In this document: piece after piece, positions 1 through 9,625 of the stretch
How positions within the stretch are numbered: the first letter of the stretch is position 1
Layout: each line of letters opens with the position of its first letter
Origin: Phycisphaerae bacterium
GTDB lineage: Bacteria > Planctomycetota > Phycisphaerae > Phycisphaerales > UBA1924
Length of the DNA stretch: 64,000 nucleotides
Reading direction: 5' to 3'
Assembly: GCA_014192545.1 (NCBI GenBank)
Contig: BJHL01000007.1
Location: 1 to 64,000 of the forward strand
Translations under genes and position numbers: made by a program
Notes under the pieces: model-generated
What the model was told of the DNA's origin: nothing
What the model saw: only the letters and a program-made list of their open reading frames with translations
The model's database searches: none

Positions 1-174
1 ATGCCGCAGCAACGCGGCGCTGCCAAAGCGTGATGCCGATGAATCGACACTGGCCGGGGGCGCGGCAGAGAACCTGTCGCCCAATTTGCCGCATGTTGAC
101 GCGAGCGGGGGTCTCTACGCGAGCCCGCCTCACAGATGGCGCCAGGTCTCGCGGAGAATTCGCCGATTCCACGG

Positions 175-206
175 AAAAGCCCCGACGCCCATTGGGCTCG
201 GGGCTT
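175..206 (-). terminator. Rho-independent terminator, repeat copy 1
   Basis: On the minus strand AGCCCCGAGCCC pairs with a GGGCGTCGGGGCT arm around a short loop, followed by TTTT. This is the left-most of three copies in the tandem repeat. Confidence 0.7.
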
Positions 207-405
207 GGAAGCGGAGTTGGTGAGATTCGAATGTACATACATGTCGACATACGGCGACCCGAGCTCGCCCTGAAAACGACACTGGCCTGGCGCACGCCAG
301 AGAACCTGTCGCGTATTTTGCCACATACTGCCGCGAGACGGGGTCTCTGCGCGAGCCCACCTCACAAGGAGCGCGAAGTCTCGCGGAGGATTCGCCGATT
401 CCACG

Positions 406-438
406 AAAAAGCCCCGACACCCATTGGGCTCGGGGCTT
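406..438 (-). terminator. Rho-independent terminator, repeat copy 2
   Basis: Same GC-rich hairpin as at 638-670, exactly 232 bases further from the tRNA, with a run of five T on the minus strand. Confidence 0.75.
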
Positions 439-637
439 GGAAGCGGAGTTGGTGAGATTCGAATGTACATACATGTCGACATGCGGCGACCCGAGCTCGC
501 CCTCAAAACGACACTGGTCTGGCGCACGCCAGAGAACCTGTCGCGTATTTTGCCACATACTGCCGCGAGACGGGGTCTCTACCCAAGGCGGCCTCACAAG
601 TAGCGCCAAGTCTCGCGGAGAATTCGCCGATTCCACG

Positions 638-670
638 AAAAAGCCCCGACGCCCATTGGGCTCGGGGCTT
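638..670 (-). terminator. Rho-independent terminator of tRNA-Ser
   Basis: The hairpin AGCCCCGA...TCGGGGCT followed by TTTTT on the minus strand lies six bases beyond the tRNA 3' end, so it is placed to end the tRNA transcript. Two further copies at 232-base intervals would act as back-ups. Confidence 0.85.
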
Positions 671-674
671 GGAA

Positions 675-766
<92 letters not shown>

Positions 767-1096
767 AGGCGAAAACAGGTTGTGATTGCGCCGCGGTGAG
801 GCGGGCAAGCGGCGGTAGTATAGATCGGGTTTGGGTGGAGAACAAATGGATCGGAAGGATGGTTTGAGCGGGCTTTGACAGAGACCGAACGCGACTTGGG
901 CCGCGTAGCGGACGCTCTCGTTCGAATTGACGTGGCGACGGTGGAACGTCATTTGGTGGAGGGATGTGTTGACCGCTTTGCGGGACTTTTGGGGATGCCG
1001 CGGCGTGGAGTCGCCGCGTCATAGATGCACCTTGAGTGCGACCTGCGTTGCTGACTGATCAGTTCGCGAAGGACCTACGCGCCCATACCTTGGGCT
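767..1096. promoter_or_regulatory. Gene-free gap with promoter of tRNA-Ser
   Basis: On the minus strand TTGTTC (840-845) and TATACT (817-822) are separated by 17 bases, a good sigma-70-type promoter placing the start near 810 and leaving a leader of about 44 nt before the tRNA. The rest of the gap up to the transporter start at 1097 shows no convincing gene; small minus-strand frames here lack any recognisable protein. Confidence 0.6.
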
Positions 1097-2644
1097 ATGC
1101 CGCTTGCTCGTGTTGTTGGATTGGTGCTTGGGCCGCTGCTGGCGGTTGTGCTGTATTTGTTGCTGCCTGTTGAGCAACGCGATGCGGCTGGTGCGCTTAT
1201 TGGCGGGCTTACACCGGGCGGGCGGATGACGTTGGCGGTTGGGGCGTGGCTTGCGGTGTGGTGGGTGACGGAGGCGATTCCGATTGAGGCGGCGGCGATG
1301 CTGCCATTGGCGATTTTTCCGCTCGCGGGTGTCGCCAGCATGAAAGACGCGGCGGCTCCGTATGCGGATGAAGTCGTGTTTCTGTTTCTGGGCGGTATGT
1401 TGCTGGGCAGCGCGATGGAGCGTTGGAACTTGCATCAGCGGTTGGCGCTGCATGTGATGCTGGCGCTAGGCGCGAGTCCGCCGCGGCTGATTGCCGGGCT
1501 GCTTTGTTCGACGGCGATTATCAGCATGTGGGTGAGTAACACGGCGGCGGCGATCATGATGCTGCCGATTGCGACGGGCGTGATTGCGCTGGCGCACACG
1601 CAGCACGAGGAGTGTGGCAACAGCCGAGACGATAAATCGGCGCGCAACTTTGCGGTTGCGAGTTTGCTGGCGATTGCGTATGGAGCTTCGATTGGCGGCG
1701 TGGCGACGATCATCGGGTCGCCTCCCAACGGTGTGATGGTGGCGTTTGCGGATAAGACGCTGCAGCAGACAATTACGTTTGGCGATTGGATGAAGATTGG
1801 ATTGCCGGTGATGCTGGTGACGCTGCCGGTGACGTGGCTGCTGCTGATTTCGTTGCACAACACCAAGGGCCTGCGCGTGAGCGGCGCGAGGGAGATGTTT
1901 CGGCTGCGGCTGCGCGAGCTTGGGCCATTGTCGCGCGGCGAGTTGTGTGTGCTGGTCGTGTTTTGTGCTGCGGCACTTGCTTGGATTTTCCGCTTGCCAC
2001 TGGCGGATGCGTTGCACCTGACGCGTGAACGCAATGGACGAACCGAGCGATTGCTGACGGACGCGGGCATCGCGATTCTGGCGGCGATGACGTTGTTCTT
2101 GACTCCGGTGAATTGGAAACGCGGCGAGTTCGTGCTGGATTGGAAGACTGCCGGAAAAATTCCCTGGGGCATTCTGCTGTTGTTTGGCGGCGGGTTGTCG
2201 CTCGCGGCGGCGATTACGGCAAATGGCGTGGATGATTTTCTGGGCAGCCTCTTTGCCGGCATGCAAGGTTTACCCATGATCGCAGTCATCGCGATCATTG
2301 CGGCCAGCGCGGTTTTCATCAGTGAAATCGGTAGCAACACCGCTGTGGCGACCGTACTTCTGCCAATTGTTGCGACGGTTGCGCCGATTCTCGGCGTCGA
2401 TGTCATGCCACTGTGCTTTGCGGTTGCGCTGGGCGTGAGTCTGGCTTTCATGATGCCTAGCGGCACGCCGCCTAATGCGTTGGTTTTTACCAGCGGGCAC
2501 CTGCGCGTGCGCGAGATGGTGAAGGCTGGGTTCATTCTGAATTTGGCGTGCATTGCGATCATTACGGCGGCGTGCTACTTCATTCGCAAGGCTCCGGCGC
2601 CGGTCGCGAAGGATGCAACAATCTCCGGTGCGAGCGCGAAGTAA
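1097..2644 (+). CDS. DASS-family Na+/anion (dicarboxylate or sulfate) symporter
   Basis: A 515-residue inner-membrane transporter of the divalent anion:sodium symporter family (SLC13/INDY type). It has about 12 hydrophobic segments and the two inverted-repeat SNT hallmarks: MWVSNTAAAIMMLP near residue 140-155 and EIGSNTAVATVLLP near residue 415-430. The GGVATIIGSPPNG loop near residue 200 and the SGTPPNALVF stretch near residue 455 are the matching re-entrant segments. These bind Na+ and the carboxylate or oxyanion substrate. Length matches the family. The exact substrate (succinate-like, sulfate or phosphate) cannot be told from sequence. No Shine-Dalgarno is obvious before the ATG. A small membrane protein follows 16 bases downstream. 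Confidence 0.88.
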   Translation: MPLARVVGLVLGPLLAVVLYLLLPVEQRDAAGALIGGLTPGGRMTLAVGAWLAVWWVTEAIPIEAAAMLPLAIFPLAGVASMKDAAAPYADEVVFLFLGGMLLGSAMERWNLHQRLALHVMLALGASPPRLIAGLLCSTAIISMWVSNTAAAIMMLPIATGVIALAHTQHEECGNSRDDKSARNFAVASLLAIAYGASIGGVATIIGSPPNGVMVAFADKTLQQTITFGDWMKIGLPVMLVTLPVTWLLLISLHNTKGLRVSGAREMFRLRLRELGPLSRGELCVLVVFCAAALAWIFRLPLADALHLTRERNGRTERLLTDAGIAILAAMTLFLTPVNWKRGEFVLDWKTAGKIPWGILLLFGGGLSLAAAITANGVDDFLGSLFAGMQGLPMIAVIAIIAASAVFISEIGSNTAVATVLLPIVATVAPILGVDVMPLCFAVALGVSLAFMMPSGTPPNALVFTSGHLRVREMVKAGFILNLACIAIITAACYFIRKAPAPVAKDATISGASAK

Positions 2645-2660
2645 GCATGTCGTCGCAACC

Positions 2661-2948
2661 GTGGGGCTTGTTTGGGCCTTGGGCGTCGCGATGCTGGGTT
2701 GGGCGTTGCTTGTGGACCCGCCTGGGGTGTGTTCGCGCGGATTGTGGCGGGGGCTGGGGCTGGCCGGGGTTGCGGGGGGTCAATTCGTGTTTCTTTGCGT
2801 GTGCGCGAACCGATGGATACCGGACGTATCACCCGCGCTGCGGCGGGTGGCGGCTATCGGTCTGTTTGCGATCCTTGTCGGCGGACTAGTCTTTGCGTTC
2901 CTGCACATCGGCGGCAAACTGCTCGCGTCGGCCGACGTACTTCCGTGA
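2661..2948 (+). CDS. Small hydrophobic membrane protein, unknown
   Basis: About 95 residues if it starts at the GTG at 2661; the frame is open further upstream but would then overlap the transporter. Three hydrophobic stretches are visible: around VWALGVAMLGWALLV, the GLGLAGVAGGQFVFLCV region, and AAIGLFAILVGGLVFAFL near the C-terminus. It is wedged between the transporter (16-base gap) and the secreted repeat protein (8-base gap), so it is likely co-transcribed with them. No family is recognised and the start is uncertain. Confidence 0.5.
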   Translation: MGLVWALGVAMLGWALLVDPPGVCSRGLWRGLGLAGVAGGQFVFLCVCANRWIPDVSPALRRVAAIGLFAILVGGLVFAFLHIGGKLLASADVLP

Positions 2949-2956
2949 TTACTGCC

Positions 2957-5548
2957 ATGAATACCAACGTATCCACATCCATGCCCGCACTTACGCCCGT
3001 TCGTCTTTGCGTTCTTCTTGCGGGGCTTGCTCTTGGCGCGAGTGCATTCGCGCAGACCGCTGCGCGGGGTGCGGAACCTGCCGTACAGACTGCATCGCCC
3101 GCTCCGGCGCCACAAGCCGTCACACCGGTGGGACCGCCGCTTGATGTCGCAACCGTCCCGGCGAATATTCGCGCCCGGTTAGGCGTCGCGATGAGCCGAA
3201 CGGCGCTACTTGATCTTCGCGGCATCGCCGATCCGACGGCTGACGACTTGGCACTCACCACCGCATTGTTTAGGCGAGCTTCGGCGATGAACCCGAGCAA
3301 TACGCAAACCATCCGCCGATGGGTTGAAGCGGCGTTTGCCGCTAACGATGACGCGGCTGTGCTCGAAGCCTCGCGTGCCCTTGTGAAAGCCGATCCGACG
3401 GACGCCGTCGCGCTGCTGCGGGTGATCAGCTCGCAGCTTCGCAATGCCAATACCGCGCAAGATCGGTTGGCTAAGTATGCACAGCTTTTGACCTCCAGCA
3501 AGCTTGACGAAAGCGTGCGGAGTCGGCTGGCGCTGGACGCTGCTTTGCTTGCGCGAGAGATTGGCGATGAGAAGCAGTTTCTTGAGCGACTCAAGCAATC
3601 AACGCAGCTTGACAGCACGAACAAGGACGCGGCGGTGCTGCTATTTACGTTCGTGAGTCAACGAGCAAAGTCGGATTTTGAGCGAGCTGAGGCACTGAAC
3701 AACTTGTTGATGGCTGACCCGGCGGATGTGGGCGTGCATGCGCAGATACGCGACGTGATGGCACGCAACGGCGCGTGGGAGGGTGCGGCTCGCTTTGATG
3801 GCAATGTGCGGCGCATGCTGGGCGCGGGTGGCGTGGGCAACGACGACGCGCTCACGCCCGAAGATCGACTGAGTGAACTGGCGATTCTGTTCCGGCGCGA
3901 TGGCGCTACCAGCGCGCTGGATGAACTCAACCGCGATCTTTCTGCTGCTCGCGCTCGGCAGGAACGCATTTTCAACTCGACGGATAAGAAGGATCAGGAA
4001 GCGTTCAACATCCGCCGGCCTGAAGAAATTAGACTTTCGGCGGTGCTTGAGGAACTGCGGGTTGCAAGCGCGGTGTCTTCCAAGCGGCCTGACGCAGTCG
4101 ACCTGTCGCTGATTGACATGCAGGCGAGTGCGGAAGAGGCCGTTGCGACGCTGAAAGACCCCATTCGCCGTGGCGACGGGATGAACGAAGCGGACGCGAT
4201 GCTCGCGGCGAGTGATATCGAAGCCAACTGGACGCTGTGGCAATTCCTGGCGAACAGCAAACTTGATGAAGCCAAACCTCGTGCCACGCGCCTAGTTGAA
4301 CAACTGGCTGATGTTGATCCGCGTGTGCCAGAACTGAAGGCTTGGTTGGCGTTGCGAAGCGATGATGTCGCTGGCGCGCTGGCGATTCAGCAAGGCAGCG
4401 AACCCAGCGCATGGCTTGGTGCGGCACATGCTGTTGCGCTCACTTCGCAAGGGAAGAAAACCGAAGCGATCGCGCAGCTCAAGGCGATCGAGTTTGCTGA
4501 GCCGCTCACGGGGCTTGGCACATGGGCGACGGCGCAGATCAGTGCACTTGACGACAAACTCGATAACCAACTTGGCAAGCAGCTCAACGGTTATGCTCGC
4601 ACGATTCCGGCGTGGGTTGACACGATCATCACAGCACCTGCGACGGTGCAGCGGCTGAGTGCAGACCAAGAACGCCTGAGCGCGAACGCGACGGACCCGG
4701 TGCCTGTCATCATTCGGCTCAAGAATCTTGCACCGGTGCCCATGGGTCTGGGGGCGGCGCGGTCTATTGACTCACGCATGTTGCTCGCTGCGGATTTGCG
4801 ACTCACGCCTAGTTCGTTCCAGAGCTTTGCACAGCCTGAAGTGCTTGATTTTGCGAGGCAACTGCGGCTGCGGCCGGGTGAAGAAATGCGGGTGGTTTTT
4901 GATCCCGCTGACACGATGATCGGCTGGCTGAATGAAACGATTTCGCAATCACCAACTGGCGTGCGATACCGGCTTTTGCAGGGATTCGTGACTGACGACG
5001 AAGGCAAACGCACGGCTGGGCCTGGTTGCCTTGATGTGGGTACGGGCACGCTGAATCGGCAGGCGAATGCTGAATCGCGCTTGACTGCGGAACAACTCGC
5101 GCAGCGGATCGGCGTTGCGAATGACGAAGTGTTGCCTTCGCTGCTGATTGGCGCACGGGCGATGCTCATCAATGCGCTGGCACAGGGTGAGAACGGCCCC
5201 AACATCGCGCCGCTATTGGCAGCGCTCGAGACCAAGTACGCCACGTGGTCGCCGCAAATGCGATTGCTCGCGGTGCTTGAACTGCCTGCGCCGGGAGAAA
5301 TTCCAGCGTTGGCAACATGGGGTGAACTCACGAAGAAAGAGATTGATCCGGCAATTGCTCCGTGGGTGCTGCTCACGCGTGTGGGCTCGCCTGAAGATCC
5401 GTTCATCACCACGTGTGAGCAATCGGGTGATCCGGCGCTGGCTCGCTTGGCGACAATCACACGTGATCGATTGACGAAGCAGACCAAGACGTACGCGGTG
5501 CGCGGGGCGCTGGGTGTCATCAGCGCAGCAGAACCGGCGAAGAAGTAA
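2957..5548 (+). CDS. Large exported protein with TPR-like helical repeats
   Basis: 863 residues. The ATG at 2957 is preferred because it opens a clear signal peptide (VRLCVLLAGLALGASAFAQ) with cleavage near residue 33; the frame is open upstream but has no signal there. Residues about 75-450 are Ala- and Leu-rich helices spaced like tetratricopeptide repeats (patterns such as ALFRRASAMNP and ASRALVKADPTDAVALL). The last third looks more globular with beta-like segments around residues 560-720. It is probably periplasmic or surface-exposed and acts in protein-protein contacts. No enzymatic motif is seen. It lies 8 bases after the small membrane protein and 27 bases before the next gene, in a likely plus-strand operon. 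Confidence 0.75.
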   Translation: MNTNVSTSMPALTPVRLCVLLAGLALGASAFAQTAARGAEPAVQTASPAPAPQAVTPVGPPLDVATVPANIRARLGVAMSRTALLDLRGIADPTADDLALTTALFRRASAMNPSNTQTIRRWVEAAFAANDDAAVLEASRALVKADPTDAVALLRVISSQLRNANTAQDRLAKYAQLLTSSKLDESVRSRLALDAALLAREIGDEKQFLERLKQSTQLDSTNKDAAVLLFTFVSQRAKSDFERAEALNNLLMADPADVGVHAQIRDVMARNGAWEGAARFDGNVRRMLGAGGVGNDDALTPEDRLSELAILFRRDGATSALDELNRDLSAARARQERIFNSTDKKDQEAFNIRRPEEIRLSAVLEELRVASAVSSKRPDAVDLSLIDMQASAEEAVATLKDPIRRGDGMNEADAMLAASDIEANWTLWQFLANSKLDEAKPRATRLVEQLADVDPRVPELKAWLALRSDDVAGALAIQQGSEPSAWLGAAHAVALTSQGKKTEAIAQLKAIEFAEPLTGLGTWATAQISALDDKLDNQLGKQLNGYARTIPAWVDTIITAPATVQRLSADQERLSANATDPVPVIIRLKNLAPVPMGLGAARSIDSRMLLAADLRLTPSSFQSFAQPEVLDFARQLRLRPGEEMRVVFDPADTMIGWLNETISQSPTGVRYRLLQGFVTDDEGKRTAGPGCLDVGTGTLNRQANAESRLTAEQLAQRIGVANDEVLPSLLIGARAMLINALAQGENGPNIAPLLAALETKYATWSPQMRLLAVLELPAPGEIPALATWGELTKKEIDPAIAPWVLLTRVGSPEDPFITTCEQSGDPALARLATITRDRLTKQTKTYAVRGALGVISAAEPAKK

Positions 5549-5575
5549 AACGCAAGCAGCAAGAAGTGATCATGC

Positions 5576-6574
5576 GTGATTCCAAGCATTCCTGAGCAAG
5601 CAACCGATGGCACCGCGAGTCCGCTCGCGTCGTGGCGTGGTTCGCGCGCTTTGCGCATCGCCGGGTCGCTGGTGGGTTTGGCACTTTTTGCTTCAGCGGT
5701 GTGGGTTGTTGCTGGAAATTGGCACGACATCGCCGTCGCAGTTCGCAGCGCGACGCATGCGAGCTGGTGGACGCTTCCCGCGCTGATTCTGCTTCCTTGG
5801 ACAAGTTGCACGCTGGCTGCTGCGATGTATCACCAGTTGCTGAATCGCGATGATCCGTCGCTTCCGCGCGTGCGATATACCGAGGGGCTGGCGGTCATTG
5901 CGTGTACTTGGCTCATGAACTACTTGCCCGCGCGACCGGGCATGTTTGGGCGGCTTGCGTATCACAAAATCGTCAACGGCATGCCGCTGCGACACAGTGT
6001 GAGCATGTCGATTGTCGCCATCAGCTGCGCGGGCGTGGGCGTGTTGCTGCTGATTGTGGTCGCGCTGATTGCGCACGCGTTGCAAGGCGCGACGATTGTG
6101 GTTGCGATCATGCTACCGCTGCCTGCGGTGCTGCTGGGCATCGCGGGCGTACGACTACGTCGTCGCGAATTGGTGCGACGATACTTGTTTGCGTGCTGCG
6201 TGCGATACATCGATGTATTGACCTGGCTGGGGCGATACGTGTGTGCGTTCACGGCACTCGGGCGGCCACTTGCATTGAGTGAGGCCGTTGCGTTGACGGC
6301 GGTGAGTCAAGCCGCGATGCTCGTGCCTCTGGTAAGCAATGGACTTGGACTGCGCGAATGGGCAGTTGGTTTGCTTGGGCCGATTCTGCCAGCGTGGATG
6401 CGCAGCGGCAGTTCGCTTACCTCTGAATTGAGCCTTGCTGGAGACTTGCTGCACCGGGCGGCTGACATCATCGCCGCGATACCGGCGGGGCTCATCGGCT
6501 CGTACGTGGTCAACCGGAATATTCGCAAATCGAGCCGCACAGAAAACACGGGCAATGCGAAAAAAAGCGAATAA
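5576..6574 (+). CDS. YbhN/UPF0104-type integral membrane protein
   Basis: 332 residues with about eight membrane segments. NYLPARPGMFGRLAYHK (residues 120-136) and NGLGLREW near residue 258 are hallmarks of the lysylphosphatidylglycerol synthase transmembrane/UPF0104 family, whose stand-alone members are flippase-like or of unknown role in envelope lipid handling. There is no aminoacyl-transferase domain, so true LPG synthesis is unlikely. The start is a GTG at 5576; the overlapping ATG at 5571 is in another frame that stops after seven codons. The C-terminus is short, basic and hydrophilic. Confidence 0.75.
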   Translation: MIPSIPEQATDGTASPLASWRGSRALRIAGSLVGLALFASAVWVVAGNWHDIAVAVRSATHASWWTLPALILLPWTSCTLAAAMYHQLLNRDDPSLPRVRYTEGLAVIACTWLMNYLPARPGMFGRLAYHKIVNGMPLRHSVSMSIVAISCAGVGVLLLIVVALIAHALQGATIVVAIMLPLPAVLLGIAGVRLRRRELVRRYLFACCVRYIDVLTWLGRYVCAFTALGRPLALSEAVALTAVSQAAMLVPLVSNGLGLREWAVGLLGPILPAWMRSGSSLTSELSLAGDLLHRAADIIAAIPAGLIGSYVVNRNIRKSSRTENTGNAKKSE

Positions 6575-6763
6575 CTCGCCCGCACCCCCGACATCTATCC
6601 ATACGGACTCATAATCGCTCAAGTTCGGGAGATTTGCGTCAATTGCAGTCGATAGCGAGCCGACGACGAATAGAGAGGAAGGAAACACGCCGGTCGCGAG
6701 CGTGTGGCAGAACCAGATTCGCACGGAGGCACGCACGCGAAACAGACGCGAGCACGTAGAACC

Positions 6764-7861
6764 ATGGTCAACAAAATCGAACAAGACCATCAACGCTTCC
6801 GCCAGATCGTTCGTGGCAAGATTCGCCGCGATCTGCGGCGTTTTATCGCGAAGAACGATTTCATCGCGCGCGAAGGTAAACGCGTTGTCAGCGTGCCCGT
6901 GCACGACATTGACCTCCCCCACTTTCGTTACGGCGACAACTCGGGTGTTGGCATGGGCGAGGGGCAGGAAGGCAAGGGCGTGGGCAAGGGCCAAGGGGGC
7001 GAGCAAGATGGCCAGCACGTGATGGAAGTTGATGTGACGATGGATGAACTCGCCGATATCTTGGGCGAGGAACTGAAGCTGCCGCGCATTGACCCCAAGG
7101 GTGCCAGCAAGATCACGACACTGCGCGACAAGTACACGGGCGTGCGTCCTGTTGGGCCTGCGAGTTTGCGCAGTTTCAAGCGAACGTATCGCGAAGCACT
7201 CAAGCGGCAACTGGCGATGGGTTTGTACGACCCTGACAATCCGATCATCATTCCGATCAAGAGCGATCTGCGTTTTCGTAGCTGGAATGAAGTCAAAAAG
7301 CCGCAGAGCAACGCCGCGATCATTTACATGATGGACGTGAGCGGCAGCATGGGTGACGAGCAAAAAGAACTGGTGCGTCTCGAAGCCTTTTGGATTGACA
7401 CATGGCTGCGCCGCAATTATGAAGGCATTGAAAGCCGGTACATCGTGCACGATGTGAAAGCAGCGGAAGTTGACAAGCAGACGTTCTTCAACATTCGCGA
7501 AGATGGCGGCACGCGCATCAGCAGCGCGTTGCAAACCTGCAAAGAACTGCTCGAAGCACACTACGACCCGCATGAGTGGAACATTTATCTTTTCCACTTC
7601 AGCGATGGCGACAACAGCAGCGACAGCGACAACCGCTTGTGCGTCAAGATGCTCAAGGAAGAACTGCTGCCGCGATGCAACCAGTTTGGCTATTGCCAAG
7701 TCGCGAGTGCATACGGCTCAGGCTCGTTCCACAGCGTGCTGCACGAGGCATTTCCGACGGGCGACGCCGACGAACGCGGACCCAAGATTGTGTTGAGCAA
7801 AGTTGCGAGTAAGGACGATGTTCTGGAGAGTCTCCGGACATTTTTCAAAGCTGGGCGGTGA
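6764..7861 (+). CDS. yhbH: DUF444 / YeaH-YhbH family protein with vWA-like domain
   Basis: 365 residues from the ATG at 6764; the longer open frame from 6704 has no family-like sequence upstream. The N-terminus is basic (KIEQDHQRFRQIVRGKIRR), followed by VHDIDLPHFRYG and a Gly/Gln-rich linker around residue 65-85. The MIDAS-like DVSGSMGD motif lies near residue 200, and HFSDGDNSSDSDN near residue 290. The family is usually encoded with the kinase PrkA (YeaG) and with SpoVR and acts in stress or starvation responses; neither partner is in this window. Unusually, the gene stands alone between a membrane protein and a zinc-ribbon protein. Confidence 0.9.
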   Translation: MVNKIEQDHQRFRQIVRGKIRRDLRRFIAKNDFIAREGKRVVSVPVHDIDLPHFRYGDNSGVGMGEGQEGKGVGKGQGGEQDGQHVMEVDVTMDELADILGEELKLPRIDPKGASKITTLRDKYTGVRPVGPASLRSFKRTYREALKRQLAMGLYDPDNPIIIPIKSDLRFRSWNEVKKPQSNAAIIYMMDVSGSMGDEQKELVRLEAFWIDTWLRRNYEGIESRYIVHDVKAAEVDKQTFFNIREDGGTRISSALQTCKELLEAHYDPHEWNIYLFHFSDGDNSSDSDNRLCVKMLKEELLPRCNQFGYCQVASAYGSGSFHSVLHEAFPTGDADERGPKIVLSKVASKDDVLESLRTFFKAGR

Positions 7862-7978
7862 GGCGAGGCGTTGCGCGGGCGGCGATAGGCCACGTGCGAC
7901 GAAATGAGTTCACCCGCGTTCTCCCCTGCATCACTCCGGCCCGCTTGCACGAATCCTCGTGTACTCTCCCGCCCCGCG

Positions 7979-8431
7979 ATGATGCTCTTCCCGCTCTATG
8001 CCCTGTTTGTCTGTTTCCTGTGCTTCAAGCACAGGCGGCGTTGGCGGGGAATTGCGGCGTGGGCCGCCGGCGTTGTCAGCATCGTGACGTTTGCAGTGCT
8101 TGACTCGCACATCCGCACGTGGATGGGCTTCTCGCCTGGATCGCTCGTGAGCTTGCAGCTTCTCTTGTGGATGGAAGCTGGCGCGGTGGCGGTTGTTGGT
8201 GGGTTTATCGTCTTGTTACCACGGCGAAACGCCGTCATGCCTTGCCGCAAATGCGGATATGAATTGAAGGGGCTTGAAGACGAGAACCCGCGCTGCCCCG
8301 AGTGCGGCAAAGAGCATGCGGCGTTTGAACCCAAGGTGCGGGCAAAGCCAGTTGCCTCGTTGCCCGCTGCGACGGAGGCGACGCCGGTTGCGCCAACGCT
8401 TGAGCCTGTGCCGATGTCGCCCGATGCGTGA
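7979..8431 (+). CDS. Membrane protein with C-terminal-side zinc ribbon
   Basis: 150 residues from the first of two adjacent ATGs at 7979; the frame extends upstream to 7904 but that part is not protein-like. Three hydrophobic segments (LFPLYALFVCFLCF, WAAGVVSIVTFAVL and a third near residues 55-75) precede a four-cysteine ribbon CRKCGYELKGL...CPECG at residues 85-108. This CxxCGYxLxGL signature is very common in Phycisphaerae small membrane proteins. The tail is Pro/Ala-rich and probably disordered. Function is unknown. Confidence 0.75.
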   Translation: MMLFPLYALFVCFLCFKHRRRWRGIAAWAAGVVSIVTFAVLDSHIRTWMGFSPGSLVSLQLLLWMEAGAVAVVGGFIVLLPRRNAVMPCRKCGYELKGLEDENPRCPECGKEHAAFEPKVRAKPVASLPAATEATPVAPTLEPVPMSPDA

Positions 8432-8513
8432 TCGCGACGAGTCGAGCCAATTGGAATCACATTTCGCTGCGCACAACCCGTCACGTCGTCTCGCGGAAGG
8501 CATTCAATGCTGC

Positions 8514-9569
8514 ATGGAATACCGCGCACTTGGCTCCTCAGGCATCAACGTCTCCACGATCGGCTTTGGCTGTTGGACGATGGGCGGGCCGAACTGGTCG
8601 CCGCAAAATGGCCAGGCAATTGGCTGGGCAGACGTGAATGAAGATGAGATTCTCGCTGCGATCAAACTCGGGCTGGATGTGGGCGTGAACCACTGGGATA
8701 ACGCCGATGTATATGGCAATGGCCGGGCCGAACGCATCTTGGGGCGCTGTCTCAAGAAACTCGGCATCAAGCCCGGCTCGCAGGTTGTCGCGACCAAAGT
8801 CGGCCACTTTCGCGGCACCGCTCCGCACGCGTATCACCCGGCGCACATTCGCAATCAGTGCGAGCAGAGCCTGCGCAACTTGCAGGTTGATGCCATTGAT
8901 CTGTACTACTTCCATCACGGCTCATACGTGGGCGAAGATGTGAACGGCCAGCAGCACGACTACCTACACGAAGCAGCCGCGACGATGCACGCGCTCGTGA
9001 AGGAGGGCAAGGTGCGAGCGATTGGTCAGAGTGCCTACACAAACGAAGATTTCGAGCGCGCGATACCGATTCTCAAGCCACATGCGCTGCAGAACAAAGC
9101 GAACCTGCGATTTCAAGACTTCATCAAGCCCGGCTGCAAACTGCAACAACTCATGACGCAGCACAACTGCACATTCGTCGCGTTTGGACCGCTGGATCAA
9201 GGCATCCTGCTCGATAAGTTTGATCCCAGCAAACCGCCGCAGTTTGGCGAAGGCGAGTACCGCACCAGTCGCAAAGACTTCGCCGCTTCAACGCTGCATG
9301 AAGTTCGCGGCAAACTCGCAACGGTGCGCGATCGCGCGAACGCTGGTGGCTTTGGCTTCGCTGGCCAGCCCACAACCACGCCGGGAACTGCTCAGGACAT
9401 CGAGCGACTCTCGAGCATCACCCAGCGATGGCTCTTGGCACATGCCAATGTCGCCAGCGTCATCCCGGGCTTCCGCAACCCGCGCCAAGCAACGTGCAAC
9501 GTCGCGGCAGCTAAGCATGAGCCGATGAATGAAGCAGACGTGAAGTGGCTGCGCGAGCTATTTGCCTGA
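8514..9569 (+). CDS. Aldo/keto reductase
   Basis: 351 residues; the ATG at 8514 gives the standard N-terminus MEYRALGSSGINVSTIGFG. The NADPH-dependent TIM-barrel tetrad is visible: Asp and Tyr in NADVYGNG (about residues 62-69), Lys in VATKVGHF (about 92-99) and His in YYFHHG (about 132-137). The C-terminal SVIPGFRNPRQ matches the cofactor-binding end of the family (usually IPGxRxxxQ). Length is typical of the AKR11/AKR13-like 'general stress' reductases. The substrate is unknown. It converges on the SpoIID-like gene, with a 9-bp inverted repeat in the 56-base gap. Confidence 0.92.
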   Translation: MEYRALGSSGINVSTIGFGCWTMGGPNWSPQNGQAIGWADVNEDEILAAIKLGLDVGVNHWDNADVYGNGRAERILGRCLKKLGIKPGSQVVATKVGHFRGTAPHAYHPAHIRNQCEQSLRNLQVDAIDLYYFHHGSYVGEDVNGQQHDYLHEAAATMHALVKEGKVRAIGQSAYTNEDFERAIPILKPHALQNKANLRFQDFIKPGCKLQQLMTQHNCTFVAFGPLDQGILLDKFDPSKPPQFGEGEYRTSRKDFAASTLHEVRGKLATVRDRANAGGFGFAGQPTTTPGTAQDIERLSSITQRWLLAHANVASVIPGFRNPRQATCNVAAAKHEPMNEADVKWLRELFA

Positions 9570-9575
9570 GCCACT

Positions 9576-9610
9576 GTGCCGAAGCAGTGTTGAACTCCGC
9601 ACTTCGGCAC
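9576..9610. terminator. Possible bidirectional terminator between convergent genes
   Basis: Perfect 9-bp arms GTGCCGAAG (9576-9584) and CTTCGGCAC (9602-9610) flank a 17-base loop between two convergent genes. There is no strong T run. The right arm overlaps an octamer tandem repeat. Confidence 0.45.
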
Positions 9611-9625
9611 TCCGGCGCTTCCCCC
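9594..9625. repeat. Octamer tandem repeat, 4 units
   Basis: Four diverged copies of an 8-base unit close to CTTCCGCA, ending in CCCCC. The same array type occurs at 27780-27811. It fills the gap between convergent genes. Confidence 0.65.

Noticed and set aside
6155..7699. 514-residue minus-strand open frame
   Set aside because: Antisense shadow of the YbhN-like and DUF444 genes, which have clear family motifs.
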